Part shown: positions 43,694-52,500 of the stretch, piece by piece
How the letters are laid out: each line of letters begins with the position of its first letter
Position numbering within the stretch: the first letter of the stretch is position 1
From: Chitinophagales bacterium
Lineage (GTDB): Bacteria > Bacteroidota > Bacteroidia > Chitinophagales > LD1
NCBI GenBank assembly: GCA_026129525.1
Contig: JAHCHW010000008.1
Span: 62,001-126,000, forward strand
Length of the DNA stretch: 64,000 nt
Direction: 5' to 3'
The notes under the pieces: model-generated
The model's database searches: none
The model's input: only the letters and a program-made list of their open reading frames with translations
What the model was told of the DNA's origin: nothing
Position numbers and translations under genes: made by a program

Positions 43694-44701
43694 ATGCAGG
43701 CAATTATACCCGTAGCCGGAGCGGGAACCCGACTAAGACCTCTCACCTACACCCAGCCCAAGGCGCTGATTGCCGTGGCAGGCAAGCCCATTCTCTCGTT
43801 CATTATTGACGAACTGCTCGAAAACGGAGTAAACGATTTCATTTTCGTAATAGGCTACTTAGGCGAAAAAATCCGCGAGTTTGTCGAAAAGGAATATCCC
43901 CAACTCAACGCCCGCTTTGTTACGCAGGAAGAGCGCATAGGCTCGGCACATGCCATTTGGTGTGCCAAAGAGGAAATAAACCCCAACGAGCCTTTGGTAA
44001 TTCACTTAGGCGATTCTATTGTAGATATTGACATCAAAAAAATTCTGGCAGAGGAACACTCTATCTTCTGTGTAAAAAAAGTAGAAGATCCGCGCGCATT
44101 TGGCGTGGCAGAAATAAACAGCGAAGGCGTGATTACCGGAGTAATTGAAAAGCCGCAGATTCCGCGCAGCAACATGGCGCTGGTGGGTTTTTATTTTGTA
44201 AAAGAAACCGCCTTGCTGCTCGAAGCGGTAAATGAACAAATTGAAAAAGGCGAAAAACTGCAAAATGAACTCTACCTTACCGAGTCGCTCATGAGTATGA
44301 TTCGGAAAGGAGTAACCGTGAAAGCGTATAAAGTAGATAGCTGGTACGATGTAGGCAAAAAAGATATTCTGCTCGAAACAAACGCCATTCTGCTTCGCAA
44401 GCAAGGGGAGAAAGCAACCAACAAGGGCACATGCGAAAACGCCATTATCGTTCCGCCCGTAAGCATTTCGAAGGGAGCAATTATCCGCAACTCAATCATA
44501 GGCCCCAATGTATCGGTAGGCGAAAACTCCGAAATCAACTACAGCATCATTAAAAACTCCATCATCGGCTCTTTCAGCAAATTGGAAAACGTGGTGTTGC
44601 ACGGCTCGCTCATCGGCAGCGACAGTTGTGTGGCAGGCTTAAGCCAAAGTTTAAATATTGGCGATAATACCGAGATTGATTTGAGAGGAGAGAAACAGTA
44701 A
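43694..44701 (+). CDS. Sugar-1-phosphate nucleotidyltransferase
   Basis: A 335-residue enzyme that forms a nucleoside diphosphate sugar from NTP and sugar 1-phosphate. The N-terminal Rossmann-like domain has GAGTRLRPLTYTQPKALI near residue 9 (the pyrophosphorylase signature with catalytic Arg and Lys) and VIHLGDSIVDID for metal binding. VGFYFVK and DSWYDVGKK follow. Beyond residue 250 is a left-handed beta-helix-like tail with hexapeptide repeats (IRNSIIGPNVSVGENSEINY). The pattern is closest to dTTP-glucose type RmlA-like or GlmU-like enzymes; the sugar cannot be decided. It could supply the nearby polysaccharide cluster. Confidence 0.88.
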   Translation: MQAIIPVAGAGTRLRPLTYTQPKALIAVAGKPILSFIIDELLENGVNDFIFVIGYLGEKIREFVEKEYPQLNARFVTQEERIGSAHAIWCAKEEINPNEPLVIHLGDSIVDIDIKKILAEEHSIFCVKKVEDPRAFGVAEINSEGVITGVIEKPQIPRSNMALVGFYFVKETALLLEAVNEQIEKGEKLQNELYLTESLMSMIRKGVTVKAYKVDSWYDVGKKDILLETNAILLRKQGEKATNKGTCENAIIVPPVSISKGAIIRNSIIGPNVSVGENSEINYSIIKNSIIGSFSKLENVVLHGSLIGSDSCVAGLSQSLNIGDNTEIDLRGEKQ

Positions 44702-44733
44702 CAAAATCTTTCCCCATAAATTGCAACAATAGA

Positions 44734-45675
44734 ATGAGCAATAGAATCACACAACTTTTCGGAATAGAATACCCCATCATCCAAGCCGGTATGATTTGGT
44801 GCAGCGGTTGGGAACTGGCAAGTGCCGTAAGCAATGCGGGCGGATTGGGAATAATTGGAGCAGGAAGTATGTATCCCGATATTCTGCGCGAGCAAATTCG
44901 CAAATGCAAAGCAGCTACCCATAAACCTTTTGGCGTAAACGTTCCTTTGCTTTATCCCGACTTGGATAAACACATTGCCATTATTATTGAAGAAGGCGTA
45001 AAAGTGGTTTTTACCAGTGCAGGCAACCCCAAAACATGGACAAAGCATTTACAGCAACATGGCATTAAGGTGGTGCATGTGGTATCTTCTTCAAAGTTTG
45101 CGAAGAAAGTAGAAGAAGCCGGTTGCGATGCGGTAGTGTGCGAAGGTTTTGAAGCAGGCGGGCACAACGGACGCGAAGAAACCACCACTTTTGTTTTAAT
45201 TCCGCAGGTGCGCGCAGCCACTAATCTTCCTTTAATTGCCGCAGGAGGAATTGCCACCGGCAGGGGCATGTTAGCCGCTATGGTGTTGGGTGCCGAAGGC
45301 GTGCAAATGGGAACCCGCTTTGTGGCAAGTATGGAATCATCCGGTCATCATAATTTTAAAAATGCCGTAGTAAATTTACAGGAAGGCGATACCCTGCTTT
45401 CCATGAAAAAAGTGGTTCCTGTTCGGCTGATTAAAAATGAATTTCAAAAACGCATTCAGGAAGCTGAAGACCGGGGCGCTACCAAAGAAGAACTGCAACA
45501 AATACTCGGACGTGCCCGTGCCAAAAAAGGAATGTTTGAAGGCGATATGAACGAAGGCGAACTGGAGATTGGGCAAATTGCTTCGTTTGTAAAAGAAATA
45601 AAACCCGCAGCAGAAATTGTGCGCGAAATATGGAACGAATTTTTGCAGGCTAAACAAGAAGTGGCAAATCTGTGA
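44734..45675 (+). CDS. NMO-family FMN oxidoreductase (nitronate monooxygenase/FabK-like)
   Basis: A 313-residue FMN-binding TIM-barrel protein. Segments are PIIQAGMIWCSGWELASAVS at the N-terminus, FGVNVPLLYPD, VVCEGFEAGGHNGREE with the catalytic His, and the phosphate-binding AAGGIATGRGMLAAMVLGAE followed by GVQMGTRF. The family includes nitronate monooxygenases and the enoyl-ACP reductase FabK. GHNG and the Gly/Thr-rich phosphate loop are common to both, so annotation beyond the family is uncertain. It follows the nucleotidyltransferase by 32 nt and precedes the esterase by 3 nt. Confidence 0.87.
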   Translation: MSNRITQLFGIEYPIIQAGMIWCSGWELASAVSNAGGLGIIGAGSMYPDILREQIRKCKAATHKPFGVNVPLLYPDLDKHIAIIIEEGVKVVFTSAGNPKTWTKHLQQHGIKVVHVVSSSKFAKKVEEAGCDAVVCEGFEAGGHNGREETTTFVLIPQVRAATNLPLIAAGGIATGRGMLAAMVLGAEGVQMGTRFVASMESSGHHNFKNAVVNLQEGDTLLSMKKVVPVRLIKNEFQKRIQEAEDRGATKEELQQILGRARAKKGMFEGDMNEGELEIGQIASFVKEIKPAAEIVREIWNEFLQAKQEVANL

Positions 45676-45678
45676 TAG

Positions 45679-47010
45679 ATGAAAAAGCAGTTGCTGTTTT
45701 TCTCCATCGTTTGTTTTTTCTTTTCCGCTTTCTCACAAAGCAACTATTGCATTCAGGGAAGATTTTCCGAAAACCTTTGTTTCGACAGCAGCGATATAAA
45801 AATTACTACTGCCGTTCCGTATGCAGTGGCAAAGCGATGGCCTTCTACAACTATCGATACTTTGAAGTTAGATGTGTTTGAGCCAACCCCGGCAACAGAC
45901 ACACTCAGCAAACGTCCGTTTATTTTACTCATACACGGTGGTGCTTTTATGGCGGGCAACCGTGCCGATATGCACTACCAATGTATGCAGTATGCGCGCA
46001 GAGGCTTTGTAGTGGCTACTATATCTTACAGGTTAGGATGGAATTGTGCCGCTACCGATTTGCTGGGCGTGTGCATTTTTTGCCAGGGCGAAAATTTTAA
46101 ACTGAAAACCGCTACCTACCGTGCTGTGCAGGATGCGCGGGCGGCACTTCGTTACATGACTGCCAATGCCCATGCTTTTGGTATTGATACCTCATGGATT
46201 TTTATTGGTGGCGAAAGTGCCGGTTCTATTACTGCATTGCATACCGCCTTTTGGACTCAGGACGAAGCCGACACTTTTGCAAACTGGGCAAAAAACGATG
46301 TGGGCTTGTTGGACACAGCAGGAAACAGCCTTGCCAACACCTACACCATTAAAGCAGTAATTGATAACTGCGGTGCTGTTAGTCGCGATTCGGTGGTGCT
46401 CAATAATGGAAACATTCCCGTTATCAGTTTTCACGATGAAAACGATTGTGTGGTACCAACAGCAGTTGGGCAGGTAATCAGTTGCACTTGTCAGTCGTTT
46501 TTTTGGAGTTGGGGTTCATCGTCCATACACAGCATGATGAACAATGCAGGCATTTGCAACGAAATGAATTTGGTGCCGCTGTCGCTCAACCATTGCTCCT
46601 ACCCTACATGGAATTTAGTGCGCCATGCAAGTTGTTTTCTGAAACGGCTAATGTGTAGCGAATGTGCCGGAGGTTTCAGCAACAACACTTCGGCAGCCGT
46701 AAGTTGCGATACGCTAAGCAAAGTAGTTTCCTCGCTGCCCAACATCAAGCTGAGCCGCGATGCGGAGTTGTTTTTCTTCCCGAATCCTACAACCGGAAAA
46801 GTAACATTCGATGTATCAAACTTTTTAAGCCAATCGCCTTTAAACATTAGCGTAACCGATGCAACCGGCAAGTTGACCGAGCAACACCACCACCTATCAG
46901 AACCTTTTTTTGTAACCGATGCCGCTTTGTATGCACAAGGTATTTACTTTGTGGCGGTCTATTCGGGTAACCGCTTATTAGCCAAATCAAAACTTATTGT
47001 TCAACCCTAA
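45679..47010 (+). CDS. Secreted alpha/beta-hydrolase esterase with T9SS sorting domain
   Basis: A 443-residue exported enzyme. It has a signal peptide (MKKQLLFFSIVCFFFSAFSQ). The hydrolase domain (about 50-330) carries the oxyanion-hole motif HGGAF, the nucleophile elbow GGESAGSI and the acid segment FHDENDCVVP with a His in LNHCSYP, so a carboxylesterase/lipase of the BD-FAE type is likely. Multiple Cys suggest disulfides. The last 80 residues form a type-A T9SS sorting domain (FFFPNPTTGKVTFDVS to LLAKSKLIVQP), so it is exported through the outer membrane and anchored or released. It lies 3 nt after the NMO gene and 6 nt before serA. Confidence 0.88.
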   Translation: MKKQLLFFSIVCFFFSAFSQSNYCIQGRFSENLCFDSSDIKITTAVPYAVAKRWPSTTIDTLKLDVFEPTPATDTLSKRPFILLIHGGAFMAGNRADMHYQCMQYARRGFVVATISYRLGWNCAATDLLGVCIFCQGENFKLKTATYRAVQDARAALRYMTANAHAFGIDTSWIFIGGESAGSITALHTAFWTQDEADTFANWAKNDVGLLDTAGNSLANTYTIKAVIDNCGAVSRDSVVLNNGNIPVISFHDENDCVVPTAVGQVISCTCQSFFWSWGSSSIHSMMNNAGICNEMNLVPLSLNHCSYPTWNLVRHASCFLKRLMCSECAGGFSNNTSAAVSCDTLSKVVSSLPNIKLSRDAELFFFPNPTTGKVTFDVSNFLSQSPLNISVTDATGKLTEQHHHLSEPFFVTDAALYAQGIYFVAVYSGNRLLAKSKLIVQP

Positions 47011-47016
47011 ATAGCA

Positions 47017-48252
47017 ATGACCTCAAAACCCACATCGTACCCAAAAGACAAAATCAAAATTGTGCTGCTCGAAAACATAAGCGATGCAGCCGTAGAAGAA
47101 TTTAAAGAAGCCGGCTACGCCAACGTAAAAAAACTGAGCGGTGCACTCGAAGAAAAAGATTTAATCAACGAACTAAAGGATGTACACCTGCTGGGCATTC
47201 GCAGCAAAACACAGGTAACTGCCAAAGCGCTTGCTAAAGCAAACAAGTTGCTGGCAGTGGGTTGTTATTGCATTGGAGTAAATCAGGTTAACATGAAAGC
47301 AGCTACCGATAACGGAGTAGCGGTTTTCAATGCGCCTTATGCCAATACCCGCAGTGTGGCTGAATTGGTTATCGGTTTATCCATTATGCTCATCCGCAAA
47401 ATTTCCGATAAAAACATGGCCATGCACAAAGGCATTTGGCAGAAAGATGCCAAAGGCAGTTACGAGTTGCGCGGCAAAACACTCGGCATTATCGGCTATG
47501 GCAACATCGGCTCGCAGGTGAGCGTACTGGCGGAGATGATGGGCATGCAAGTGTTGTATTACGATGTGGAGCCGAAACTTCCGCACGGCAATGCCAAGCA
47601 GGTTCGCACCTTAAAAGAGTTGATGAAGCGCTCCAACATTGTAACCGTGCATGTGCCCAGCGAGGCTTCTACAAAAGAAATGATTAACGAAACCCTGTTG
47701 AGTTATCTGCGAAAGGGAAGTTTGCTCATCAACTACTCGCGGGGCGATGTGGTGGATTTAAATGCGCTGAAAAGAAGTATTGAAAGCGGACAACTTGCCG
47801 GTGCCGCCATTGATGTTTTTCCCGAAGAACCCGAAAAAAACGGAGCGAAGTTTCACACCATTCTGCAAAACCTGCCCAACGTTATTCTCACCCCGCACAT
47901 TGGCGGCTCTACCGAAGAAGCCCAACTGAACATCGGACTGGATGTAACCTCCAAAATGCTGAACTACTTAGAAAAAGGTGTAAGCACCGGCTCGCATTCG
48001 GTGCCTGCCCTCAATTTGCCCATGCAGGCTAAAACACACCGCCTGCTGCACATACACAAAAACGTGCCGGGCGTATTGGGCGAAATCAACTCTAAACTTT
48101 CATCGCACAACATCAACATACTTGGTCAGTATTTAAAAACCAACGATGAAATTGGCTATGTGGTGCTGGATGTTGACACCAACCTTTCAAAAGAAGCTTT
48201 TAAACTGTTGAAAGAAGTAAAGAGCACGATTAAGGTGAGAATGCTCTATTAA
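47017..48252 (+). CDS. serA: D-3-phosphoglycerate dehydrogenase
   Basis: First enzyme of serine synthesis: oxidises 3-phosphoglycerate with NAD+. It has 411 residues. N-terminal substrate domain is KIVLLENISDAAVEEFKEAG. The NAD-binding Rossmann motif GYGNIG is near residue 158, with the acidic end in YYDVE. The catalytic segment is in NYSRGDVVDL (Arg), FPEEP (Glu) and TPHIGGSTEEAQ (His). A C-terminal ACT domain (VPGVLGEINSKLSSHNINIL) binds serine and gives feedback control in the E. coli-type enzyme. It closes a run of tightly spaced genes begun at the nucleotidyltransferase. Confidence 0.96.
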   Translation: MTSKPTSYPKDKIKIVLLENISDAAVEEFKEAGYANVKKLSGALEEKDLINELKDVHLLGIRSKTQVTAKALAKANKLLAVGCYCIGVNQVNMKAATDNGVAVFNAPYANTRSVAELVIGLSIMLIRKISDKNMAMHKGIWQKDAKGSYELRGKTLGIIGYGNIGSQVSVLAEMMGMQVLYYDVEPKLPHGNAKQVRTLKELMKRSNIVTVHVPSEASTKEMINETLLSYLRKGSLLINYSRGDVVDLNALKRSIESGQLAGAAIDVFPEEPEKNGAKFHTILQNLPNVILTPHIGGSTEEAQLNIGLDVTSKMLNYLEKGVSTGSHSVPALNLPMQAKTHRLLHIHKNVPGVLGEINSKLSSHNINILGQYLKTNDEIGYVVLDVDTNLSKEAFKLLKEVKSTIKVRMLY

Positions 48253-48386
48253 AACTTTAAAAAGGCGGTAAATGTGGCAACGTTTTCACACTTACAGCCG
48301 TAACCCGTTGTTGGACAACGCCCGGTGGAAAGTTTCTTTGTAAAATTGAAATGGCTATTTTTACCGTATTACATAAAACAATCACT

Positions 48387-48905
48387 ATGAATAAATTTTT
48401 TACACTCCTGTTTTCGGCAGTTGCTCTTGTTGCTTCGGCACAGTCGCTTACCCCAACCGTAATTTCTTCCACCGGAGGTTTTTCCAGCAATGCCAACGGC
48501 AGTCTTTCTTATACCGTGGGCGAAATGACCATGGTGCAAACTTTCAGCGCAGGAGGCAACATACTTACACAAGGTTTCCAACAACCCAACGATTTAAGCG
48601 TAGGAATGCTCGATATTACCCGCGATGAGTTCGGCTCGTTTGTGGTATATCCCAATCCGGCAGTGGACAACCTGTGGTTTGGTTTTCAGTTTCCGGAAAG
48701 CGGCAGAGTTACCGTTAGCATTTTCGACATCTTAGGGCAAAAAGTAGCCGACATCTACTCCGGCAATTACGATAACGGCAAGGTGGTAGAGACAATGAAT
48801 GTTTCCAACTACTCGGCAGGCGTGTATGTTATGTCGCTTAGCTTTACTTCCGAAAAAAGCAACCGCCACCATTTGGTAAGCAAGCAGTTTCAGGTTATTC
48901 ACTAA
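48387..48905 (+). CDS. Small secreted protein with T9SS sorting domain
   Basis: A 172-residue exported protein. From the ATG at 48387 it has a Sec signal (MNKFFTLLFSAVALVASAQ); the open frame reaches 48351 but the added residues break the signal. A short N-terminal segment (PTVISSTGGFSSNANGSLSY, then TVGEMTMVQTFSAGGNILTQ) is a common Bacteroidota leader before sorting domains. The remaining 90 residues are the type-A sorting domain (VYPNPAVDNLWFGF, VSIFDILGQKV, NYSAGVYVM). With almost no other domain, the protein may be a minimal T9SS substrate. Confidence 0.82.
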   Translation: MNKFFTLLFSAVALVASAQSLTPTVISSTGGFSSNANGSLSYTVGEMTMVQTFSAGGNILTQGFQQPNDLSVGMLDITRDEFGSFVVYPNPAVDNLWFGFQFPESGRVTVSIFDILGQKVADIYSGNYDNGKVVETMNVSNYSAGVYVMSLSFTSEKSNRHHLVSKQFQVIH

Positions 48906-48934
48906 TTCAATCAACTGATTTTTTAAAATAGAAA

Positions 48935-48958
48935 GCAGAACCGGTGTTCCGCTTTTTT
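48935..48958 (+). terminator. Terminator after the small T9SS protein
   Basis: GCAGAAC-CGGT-GTTCCGC makes a 6-bp stem with one mismatch, followed by six T. It lies about 30 nt after the stop. Confidence 0.65.
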
Positions 48959-49197
48959 GTTTTTGCCCTACTGGGCGTAGGCTGCGCCTGCGTCCAACTA
49001 AGTAAGCAACATACTAGTTGCTGAAAAGTTTATACTCTTGGCGACAAACGCGCAACGATAGAATAGTAAGCGAAATAACGTTGTGCAAACTGGAAAATTT
49101 TCGGGTAGATAGCAACTAAAATCAACAATACAATTTGAGAACGTAACCATACAGAAAAAGTAACTTTGTGGGGAGAGATTACATAAGATAAAAGAGG

Positions 49198-49362
49198 ATG
49201 AATTTAACAATTGAAAATATACTTTTGGTTGGATCGCTATTACTTTTTGCAAGCATCATTGTTGGCAAGACATCCTACAAATTTGGCGTTCCAACCTTAT
49301 TGCGATTTTTGGCAATTGGAATGTTGGAAGGGTCTGACGGAATAGCGGGTTCAGACATTTAG
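49198..49362 (+). pseudogene. Truncated N-terminus of a K+/H+ (NhaP-type) antiporter
   Basis: A 54-codon open frame starting at the ATG at 49198, behind AAAGAGG. The product begins MNLTIENILLVGSLLLFASI and continues IVGKTSYKFGVPTLL, which closely resembles the first 50 residues of NhaP2/CPA1-type potassium/proton antiporters (about 490 residues or more). It stops after GMLEGSDGIAGSDI, where the intact family goes on into the next helix. No later antiporter sequence is visible before the adhesin gene. This looks like the remnant of a deletion or rearrangement. Confidence 0.75.
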
Positions 49363-49539
49363 TGCAACATTTGTTAACGAAAAACAGGACAAATGGGTGT
49401 AAAACCGTTTGGCTATTCTACACAAAAGCAAAAGAGAAGCAACGCATATCCACATACCTGCCCATAAGTGGCTTCACATTTGCTATTGCCCCTTTATCCA
49501 AAAGTTGTGTTCACAGGTATTACCATATGACCCCTGCAC
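49363..49539 (+). other. Intergenic remnant between antiporter fragment and adhesin
   Basis: No coding frame that I can support. An ORF from 49362 has no recognisable domain and overlaps the end of the adhesin gene. This stretch, with 48959-49197, appears to be eroded sequence around the antiporter remnant; 48959-49197 includes an imperfect palindrome GGCGTAGGC-TGC-GCCTGCGTCC. Confidence 0.45.
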
Positions 49540-52500
49540 TTAAAATTTCACAACCTTTGTAGTAATTAGTTTTTCATTGTTTTTCCATAATTGCAGATAA
49601 TAAATACCTGCGTTGAAGTTGGTGATATCAAGCGTTGTAAACTGTGAGTTGATATGGTAGGTAGTAACGCTTCTGCCAAGGTTATCAAGTAAAATTACTG
49701 ATGCATCTGCCGGTATGTTGTGCGTAAGAATGAGGTTTCCGGTAGTAGGATTGGGAAATACTTCAACCATCAATTCTTCCTGCATGCCTATACCCAAAAC
49801 TATTACGGAAACGCAGTTGGTGGTGTCTGTGCAGTTGCCATCGGTAACAATGCAAGCGTAGGAACCATTCTGAGTTGCAACAAATGATTGTTGTGTTGCA
49901 CCGTTAACCGGTTGGTTACTGGTGCAATCTATCCATTGGTAACTTGCTCCGGCTTGTTGAGCAGTGCAAAGTGCACCATTAACCAATGCTGAATCGCTTA
50001 AACTTGTTATTGTAAGATTAATAATAATTATACTGTCACAGCCGTTTACGGTTTGCAGCGTATCGGAGTAAACACCGGTAGAGTCCCAAACATAATTGCC
50101 TCCGGGAATTTGGTAGCTGCCACAAGTAGAAATAGTTTGGTTTACTAAAGAAGAACGAAAAACGGTAAGATTAACTTGGTAAAATGTATCGCAGCCCAAA
50201 ATATTGAACAAAGTATCTGTATAAATTCCGCTGTTATACCAATAGTGATTATACCCCGGAGAAAGTAAACTATCACATGCCGTTGCATTCATCACAACGG
50301 TTCCTGTTCCACCGCCATTGTTTTGGTAAGCCCCCATATCGGGTTGTGGTTGACGCGAAATTCCTGCAATATCTGTTGGTGGTGCAATTGCCGGATTACC
50401 GGCTTGCAATCCGGGACTGTTTATTTTAAGCGCAAAGCCATTGTATTTATTCATCCATTGATTCACAAAACCAATGGGCAGCGTATCAGCCGCGAACAAT
50501 GGAGCAGAAGAAATGTTTTGTCCACCATCATAAACTGATGCCGGCATTCCGTTTTGAAACAAACTATAAGAAGCGGTATCTGTTGCTGCATCGTTGTAAA
50601 TCTGTTGTTGTGATGCAGTTCCGGTTGCCGATGAGTTGGACCAAAAAATGCTGTTGGTAATTTTAGTAGCACATTTGCCACCATTACCTGCATCGTAAAT
50701 ACCACCGGCTTTGTCCATAGCATAATTGCGCGCAAAGGTGCAGTTAATAATTTGAGGAGATGCGTTTCCGTTGGCTCTTGCGTTATTGAAAATAGCTCCC
50801 CCATTGATTGAAGCTGTATCATCCACAAACACACAATTTACGATTGTTGGCGATGCATTCCGATTGCTTCCGAAGCCATCGTTGTAAAGCCCTGCACCGT
50901 AAGCTGCTTGATTGCGCGTAAAAACGCAGTTGCTTATTACCGGTTTGTTACCTGCGCCAGTTGTGCCATTCACATAAACGCCTCCACCCGAGTTAAACGG
51001 CTCAAGAATACTATCGGCATTGCCGTTGGTGATAACAAAACCATCTATACCCGAAACACCGGTTTGAGAGAAGGTTAACACATGGTAACTATTATCAGAA
51101 GCGTTATTAGACATTCCTATATCACCATTTAAAAAAGTATTGTTTGCTGAAAGGTTACGGTCTCCGCCACCGTTCGGATAACCTCCTTTCAAAAACAACC
51201 CGCTGCGCTGAATGGAAAAAGTGGCTTTGCGATTAGTGCTTGCCTGATAAGCGGCAGGGTAGTAGTGTCCTTTTGCCACAAGAATAGAATCAATGCTGTT
51301 ACAATAGTTTGCAACGTTCAGGGCTTCGGTAAGTGAACGGAAAGCTCTGTCCCAACTGCTGCCGTTTCCGCTGGAAGCCCGGGCGCCATCAACATAAATT
51401 ACATGTTGGTTGTTAAGCGCTGCACTATCGCAAAAACCAAGCATCGGGCTTTCATAAGCGCCCATATCTATCGTTCCATTTTGTAAACGCGATGCACCTG
51501 TAACATCTGTTGTAATGCCCGAAGAAAGCACATTTGAACCCTTGTTTAGAGCTGGAGAAAGATAGCCAAGCTGCCAGCCGTCATCGTTTGTAAACCAAAC
51601 TCCATCAGTGCCTGCCGGAGAAAATGCAGCTACAAAGCCCGCATTGTCATTTACTATGTTTCCATTTCCCGAAATTGCTGTTTGCAACAAACAATAACTC
51701 ACATTGGCGTTGGTAGAAAAAATATCGGCACCGGTAGCGGCTGCGTTGTTATTAAAAATACAGTTGCCGATTGTTGGTATAGAAGAGAAATTATTGAAAA
51801 CAGCGCCACCGCTTGCGCTTGAATTATTGTAGAAAGTAGAGTTAATAACCCGCGCATTAGAGCCGCTATTGTAAACAGCACCACCGGCATTTACAGCCGA
51901 ATTGTTGTAGAAGATACAATTGAACAATTGTGATGTTGAGTTGATGTTAGCTACTGCCCCACCATTTACACTTGCTTGGTTGCCGATAAACAACAGGTTA
52001 TTAAGCACAGGCGATGAGCCGGTGTTTAACATACCACCGCCTTGTGCGGCTGCTCCATTTTGGATAACAAATCCGTCAATAAAAGAAGTGCTGTCAATGT
52101 TCGTGTTTGAAATTACACTTGCATTGTTTCCATTCAATACAGAATTATATCCGTTGCTTAAAATGCGTTGTGCAAGGTCTGTTTCATTAGAAGCAAAACC
52201 ACCATAAATTTTCACTCCGTTTTTCATACTAAACGAAGTGCCCGAATTGGCAGGAGTATAAACTCCCTGTGCTACCCACACGCTGTCTTCGGGTTTGGCT
52301 GCGTTTACGCCATCTTCAAATTTTTGAAAAGCAGTTGCCCAACTCAAGCCATTTTGAGTGGCACTATCCTGCAGTGCGCTTACATACCAACGGGTAACTA
52401 TGTTTTGGCTTTCGTATGCGCCCGGATCTACACTGCCATGTTGTATTCTCGAAGCACCCGTTAAATCACTACTGCCGGTAGCATAACTGTTGTTGCCGGA

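Noticed and set aside
48998..49252. 84-codon minus-strand ORF
   Set aside because: It overlaps the antiporter remnant on the other strand and shows no family features.
49362..49562. 66-codon plus-strand ORF after the antiporter remnant
   Set aside because: No recognisable domain, overlaps the adhesin 3' end and lies in eroded sequence.
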